Shown piece by piece: positions 60,485 through 64,000 of a stretch of DNA of 64,000 nt. How positions within the stretch are numbered: position 1 is the stretch's first letter; each line of letters begins with the position of its first letter. The position numbers and the translations under genes are program-made. The notes under the pieces were generated by a model. It was not told the origin of the DNA. It searched no databases and saw nothing but the letters and a program-made list of their open reading frames with translations. Source of the stretch: Aquamicrobium sp. LC103 (GTDB lineage Bacteria; Pseudomonadota; Alphaproteobacteria; Rhizobiales; Rhizobiaceae); the NCBI RefSeq assembly GCF_001014615.2, contig NZ_LBCQ02000015.1, forward strand, positions 62,001 through 126,000, given 5' to 3'.

Positions 60485-61395
60485 CCGCCCTGTCCGAACT
60501 CACGCGCCCCTGGGCGGCAATGAGCTATGGCTTTCTGGACGCCTCCGCCAAGCGCGAGATGCGCCGCAAAATGCTCAAGGCCATCGCCGTTCCTGGTTGC
60601 CAGATGGTCTACGCGAGCCGGGAGGTGCCGATGGCGCGCGGCTGGGGCACTGGCGGCCTTCAGGTGACGCTGACGCTCGTCAATCCCGCCTCCGTGGTCA
60701 AGGTGATCGACCAGGGTGCTGACGACAGCGTCAACGCGGTTTCCATCCGCAAATTCCTCGCGCGCGTTTCCGGCGCGAGGGAGACCTGGGACACGCTTGA
60801 GGCGACGATCCTGCAATCGCGCCACCGCATCCCCGAAGAGCTGATGCGCGAAGATCAGATCCTCGTGCTTCAGGTTCCGAACCCCGAGCCCCTGCGCCCG
60901 GTCGAGCCGAACATGTCGGTTGCCCGCGAGATGCATGCCGATGCGGATTACGGACGGCTCTGGCTCATCCTCTACGAACAGATGGTGCGCTCTGGCCGCA
61001 TCATGCAGGGCGCGGCCTACCCTTCGCTGGTCAATGGGAGACATGTCATAACCCCTTCCCCCATCCCTCGATGGGATGTGCCGAAATTGCACATGGCGCA
61101 CCACCTCACCTTTCTTTCCGCCGGTCGCGAAAAGCGCATCTTCGCAGTGCCGCCCTTCACCTCCGTCGAGCCGCTGGTGTTTTCCGACGTGCCATACAAG
61201 GTCGAGGAGCACGGCGACCTCACCTGCCACCGCTCGGGCGTAAAAGGCTATTTCATGAACGAGATCCCGCAGGATGACGGAAGCTCCGCCTTTGAGCTCT
61301 CCGACAGCAATCTCGGCATCAAGGCGATCCAGGCGCGCGACGGCGAACCGGTGAAGATCGGCGAAACCTGGTACAACAGCGGAGCGATGCAGTGA
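60481..61395 (+). CDS. phnJ: PhnJ homologue lacking most radical-SAM cysteines
   Basis: 304 residues. Conserved landmarks relative to E. coli PhnJ include the glycyl-radical region PGCQMVYASREVPMARGWGTGG (G39), QGADDSVNAVSIRKFLARV, SPIPRWDVPK and GREKRIFAVPPFTSVE. In E. coli the C-terminal region reads EPCAICGSTHSYLDE...FVCSDTDYC with Cys241, 244, 266 and 272. Here the region is DLTCHRSGVKGYFMNE...FELSDSNLG: one cysteine (C249) remains, the positions of Cys266 and Cys272 are L273 and G279, and Cys241 has no counterpart. A ~24-residue tail is added. The frame is intact and flanked by coupled intact genes, so this looks selected, not decayed. Whether it cleaves C-P bonds is unknown. Confidence 0.9.
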   Translation: MTALSELTRPWAAMSYGFLDASAKREMRRKMLKAIAVPGCQMVYASREVPMARGWGTGGLQVTLTLVNPASVVKVIDQGADDSVNAVSIRKFLARVSGARETWDTLEATILQSRHRIPEELMREDQILVLQVPNPEPLRPVEPNMSVAREMHADADYGRLWLILYEQMVRSGRIMQGAAYPSLVNGRHVITPSPIPRWDVPKLHMAHHLTFLSAGREKRIFAVPPFTSVEPLVFSDVPYKVEEHGDLTCHRSGVKGYFMNEIPQDDGSSAFELSDSNLGIKAIQARDGEPVKIGETWYNSGAMQ

Positions 61396-62204
61396 GCGCC
61401 ACAAGCGAAATTCTTCCCCTCGATGCGCCGCGCCTCCTAACCGCGACGCCGGTCTTGCAGATGGAGAGCGTCAGCCGCCGCTTCGGCGACGTCGTCGCGC
61501 TGGAGGATGTCTCCGCAACGGTCTACCCCGGCGAGGTGCTGGGTATCATGGGCGAATCCGGCTCCGGCAAGTCGACGCTTCTGCGGCTGATGAACCTCGA
61601 GGACAGCCCGGACAAGGGCGACTACCGGCTCGACATTCCGGGCGCTGCCGGCAACCTCTTCGACCTCGACCGCTATGGGCGCCGGATGCTGCGCGCGCGC
61701 CATATCGGCATCGTTTATCAGAACCCGCATCTTGGCCTTCTGATGCGCAACTCCTCCTCCGGCAATGTGGCGGAACGGCTTCTGATTGCCGGCGAACGGC
61801 GTTTCTCGGAACTGCGTGCCCGTGCTGGCGACGCGCTTGCAGCCTCGGAATTTCCGCTCGAACGCATGGATGCGCCGCCTATCGAGCTGTCTGGCGGCAT
61901 GCAGCAGCGAGTGCAGCTGGCAAAGGCGATAGCACTCGAGCCGGTGCTTCTTCTTCTGGACGAGCCAACCACAGGGCTCGATGTCTCCGTGCAGGCGCTC
62001 GTGCTCGACACACTCAAGCGCCTTCAGCGCGACCGTGCCATCACCATGGTTCTGGTCAGCCACGATCTGGGCGTCATCCGCACCATGGCCGACCGCGTAA
62101 TGGTGATGCGCCGCGGCCGCGTCGTCGAGGAGGGCCTTGCCGACCAGATCTTCCAGGACCCGCAGCACGAATACACCCAGGCCCTTGTCCATGCCAAACT
62201 GTGA
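61392..62204 (+). CDS. phnK: C-P lyase ATPase subunit PhnK
   Basis: 270 residues, GTG start overlapping the phnJ stop (GTGA). Walker A GESGSGKST, signature ELSGGMQQRVQLAKAI, Walker B LLLLDEPTTGLD. PhnK docks on PhnJ and drives remodelling of the core complex in E. coli. The N-terminus is ~20 residues longer than in E. coli. Confidence 0.88.
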   Translation: MSATSEILPLDAPRLLTATPVLQMESVSRRFGDVVALEDVSATVYPGEVLGIMGESGSGKSTLLRLMNLEDSPDKGDYRLDIPGAAGNLFDLDRYGRRMLRARHIGIVYQNPHLGLLMRNSSSGNVAERLLIAGERRFSELRARAGDALAASEFPLERMDAPPIELSGGMQQRVQLAKAIALEPVLLLLDEPTTGLDVSVQALVLDTLKRLQRDRAITMVLVSHDLGVIRTMADRVMVMRRGRVVEEGLADQIFQDPQHEYTQALVHAKL

Positions 62205-62211
62205 GAGCGAC

Positions 62212-62976
62212 ATGACCGACGATATCGCCGTGCTCGCGCATCCGCGAACAAAAGTGGCCCAGTCATCCGCAACCCAAGCAGTGCTGGAGGTGGAAAACCT
62301 TACCAAGCACTTCGAGATGCATCATCTAGGCGAACGCCTGTTTGCTTTCGAAGGCGTAACCTTCCGTCTCTTCCCCGGCCAGTTCCTACTTGTGACGGGG
62401 CGCAACGGTGCGGGAAAATCCACCCTCCTGCGCACGCTCTATCGCAGCTACCGGCCGAAGGGCGGCCATGTTTGGCTCGACACTGCGGAAGGTCGGATCG
62501 ATCTCGCGCGCGCCGCGGATGTCGATATCGCGCTTTTGAGAAGACGCGAGATCGGCTTCGTCACCCAGTTCCTGAACCCGCGCCCGCGCGTGACGGCCGA
62601 AGACATCGTGGCCGAGCCGCTGCGGCTCGCCGGCCGCCAAAAAGGCGAAGCGGTTGACGAGGCGCGGCGCTGGCTCGGCGAGTTCGGCGTGAAGCGCGAA
62701 CTCTGGGCCGCCTACCCTTCGACCTTCTCGGGCGGCGAGCAGCAGAAGGTGAACCTCGCCCGCGCGCTCATCCTACCCCAGCGCCTGCTGATGCTGGACG
62801 AGCCGACCGCCTCGCTCGACGTGAATGCGCGGCACGCGCTGATCCGCCGTCTGTCCGCACTGAAAGAGGCGGGTATCGCCATGGTCGGCGTTTTTCACCA
62901 CCGCGCCGACATCGCCGACCTCGTCGACAGCGAACTCGATCTGACCACGCAAGAGGTACACCATGTGGCTGAGTGA
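62212..62976 (+). CDS. phnL: C-P lyase ATPase subunit PhnL
   Basis: 254 residues. Walker A GRNGAGKST, signature FSGGEQQKVNLARAL, Walker B LLMLDEPTASLD and the PhnL-specific FHHRADIADLVD near the end. GAGAG precedes the ATG at 62212. Overlaps phnM by 14 bases. PhnL pairs with PhnK as an ABC ATPase without a membrane domain. Confidence 0.87.
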   Translation: MTDDIAVLAHPRTKVAQSSATQAVLEVENLTKHFEMHHLGERLFAFEGVTFRLFPGQFLLVTGRNGAGKSTLLRTLYRSYRPKGGHVWLDTAEGRIDLARAADVDIALLRRREIGFVTQFLNPRPRVTAEDIVAEPLRLAGRQKGEAVDEARRWLGEFGVKRELWAAYPSTFSGGEQQKVNLARALILPQRLLMLDEPTASLDVNARHALIRRLSALKEAGIAMVGVFHHRADIADLVDSELDLTTQEVHHVAE

Positions 62977-64000
62977 TTTTCGCATTGTTCTGCCCGACCG
63001 CGTGATCGAACGCGGCTCGGTCTGCATCGAGGACGGCTTCATCAGGGATATCGCCGAGCGGCCGATATCCGACGCGGCACTCACCGGTAACGGGCTCATC
63101 CTGCTACCGGGCTTTATCGACATGCACGGCGACATGATCGAGCGCGAAATCGAGCCCCGCCCAAATGTAAACATGCCAATGGAGCTTGGCTTGCGCGATC
63201 TCGACCGCAAGCTCGCCGGGTCTGGCATTACAACGGCCTATGCCGCGCTCTCCTTCAGCCCCGCCTCCACCTATGGTCATCTACGCAGCTACGAACACAC
63301 CAGTGCGGTGATCCGTGCGCTCTACGCGATGAAGGACCGGCTTCTGGTCGATCATCGCATCCATGCCCGCTTCGAGATCACCTTTCCCAAGGCGCTCGAA
63401 GTGATCGACGAGCTGATCCGCGAAGGGACGGTGGATCTGATTTCACTCACCGATCATACACCCGGTCAGGGGCAATATCGCGATATCGAGCGGGTTGCTC
63501 AGCGCATGGCCGCCGAGAAGGGTGTGACACGCGAGGAGGCCGCTGCCCTCGTCGCACGCAAGATCGAGGAGCGCACACGGCCGGCCGAAGAACTCGCCGC
63601 AACGCTCGCCCGAATTTCAAAGACGTGTCACGCCCATAATGTGCATCTGGCGAGCCATGACGACGACACCGTCGCCAAGGTCGAGATCATGGCGCAGCTT
63701 GGCGTCACGATAAGCGAGTTTCCAGTGACGGAAGAGGCCGCGCGCGCCGCGCACGATTACGGGTTGTTCAATGCGATGGGTGCCCCCAATGCGATGCGAG
63801 GACAAAGCTATTCAGGCAATCTTTCCGCGCGCGAGGCGCACCGCCAAGGCCTCCTCGATATCCTCGCTGCGGACTACCATCCCTCTGCGATCCTGCCGGC
63901 TGTGCTTGAATTGGCGAAGATTGATCCGGAGGGACTTACGGGTGCTGCCCGACTTTCCGCGGCGAATGCGGCACATGCACTCGGGCTCGACGATCGCGGA
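62963..64000 (+). CDS. phnM: PhnM (ribose-1-methylphosphonate-5-triphosphate diphosphatase), 3' end outside window
   Basis: 346 residues visible of an expected ~380. The amidohydrolase-fold motifs HGDMIEREIEPRP (H55, D57), LTDHTPGQGQYRD and LASHDDD hold the metal ligands. It removes pyrophosphate from the phosphonate nucleotide triphosphate so that PhnJ can act. The start lies inside phnL (GTACACC before ATG). No stop is reached before 64000. PhnN and transporter genes may follow. Confidence 0.9.
   Translation, partial: MWLSDFRIVLPDRVIERGSVCIEDGFIRDIAERPISDAALTGNGLILLPGFIDMHGDMIEREIEPRPNVNMPMELGLRDLDRKLAGSGITTAYAALSFSPASTYGHLRSYEHTSAVIRALYAMKDRLLVDHRIHARFEITFPKALEVIDELIREGTVDLISLTDHTPGQGQYRDIERVAQRMAAEKGVTREEAAALVARKIEERTRPAEELAATLARISKTCHAHNVHLASHDDDTVAKVEIMAQLGVTISEFPVTEEAARAAHDYGLFNAMGAPNAMRGQSYSGNLSAREAHRQGLLDILAADYHPSAILPAVLELAKIDPEGLTGAARLSAANAAHALGLDDRG

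Noticed and set aside
1-64000. tRNA, rRNA, CRISPR arrays, transposases
   Set aside because: Looked for CCA-type tRNA ends, repeat-spacer arrays and transposase motifs on both strands by eye and found none.

Overview
The window is a GC-rich stretch that reads as alphaproteobacterial (most like Hyphomicrobiales or Rhodobacterales) accessory DNA, such as a chromid, megaplasmid or catabolic island. The reasons are the nutrient-uptake and catabolic operons packed end to end, the GabD-type and TtuC-type enzymes, the arginase/ornithine cyclodeaminase pair and the PhnF-PhnGHIJKLM order. I see no rRNA, tRNA, CRISPR array, intact transposase or replication gene. Decayed gene fragments (IlvD, patatin, SDR epimerase, response regulator, VOC, MDR, possible phage head gene) mark the seams between modules.

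Region 1 (1-12369). A branched-chain-type ABC importer (SBP, LivF, an odd AMP-binding-domain/LivG fusion, LivH) faces an operon of APH-like kinase, acyl-CoA dehydrogenase, SDR, CaiB-family enzyme, acyl-CoA synthetase, FCD/GntR regulator and nitroreductase. The kinase + ACAD + SDR + synthetase set matches the levulinate/4-hydroxyacid (LvaA-C-D-E, mammalian ACAD10/11) logic. Three FadR-like TGGTCCGAC operators lie in the shared promoter region.

Region 2 (12407-23067). A sugar ABC importer under a DeoR regulator feeds a YihV-like kinase and a YihT-like class I aldolase (the sulfo-EMP pair of sulfoquinovose breakdown). These are combined with a GabD-like aldehyde dehydrogenase, a zinc alcohol dehydrogenase and a TtuC-like decarboxylating dehydrogenase. 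No isomerase or sulfoquinovosidase is present, so the substrate may be new.

Region 3 (23083-35999). Mixed genes: a cytochrome c/2Fe-2S/molybdopterin hydroxylase operon, an AraC regulator beside a frameshifted epimerase, two uncharacterised proteins, a truncated patatin, a secreted amidohydrolase, an MFS transporter, a secreted beta-propeller protein, and a divergent SDR/LysR pair.

Region 4 (36000-42027). A mosaic seam carries a VOC remnant, a possible phage fragment, a lipocalin and a T4 endonuclease V-type pyrimidine-dimer glycosylase. A GMC oxidoreductase/sulfatase pair follows.

Region 5 (42271-52034). A LacI-controlled TRAP transporter and hydroxy-acid catabolic operon (Ldh2, RraA, TtuC-like, ABM, FAH, 3-hydroxyisobutyrate-dehydrogenase-like) ends in a truncated IlvD dehydratase.

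Region 6 (52211-56957). A lone glycine-betaine-type binding protein is translationally coupled to an L,D-transpeptidase and followed by a lipoprotein. Then come arginase/ornithine cyclodeaminase with a divergent Lrp-type regulator.

Region 7 (57557-64000). A tightly overlapped C-P lyase operon (phnF, phnGHIJKLM, running off the end). Its PhnJ is recognisable along its length but appears to lack three of the four cysteines that the radical-SAM C-P lyase mechanism needs. This is the most striking observation in the window.
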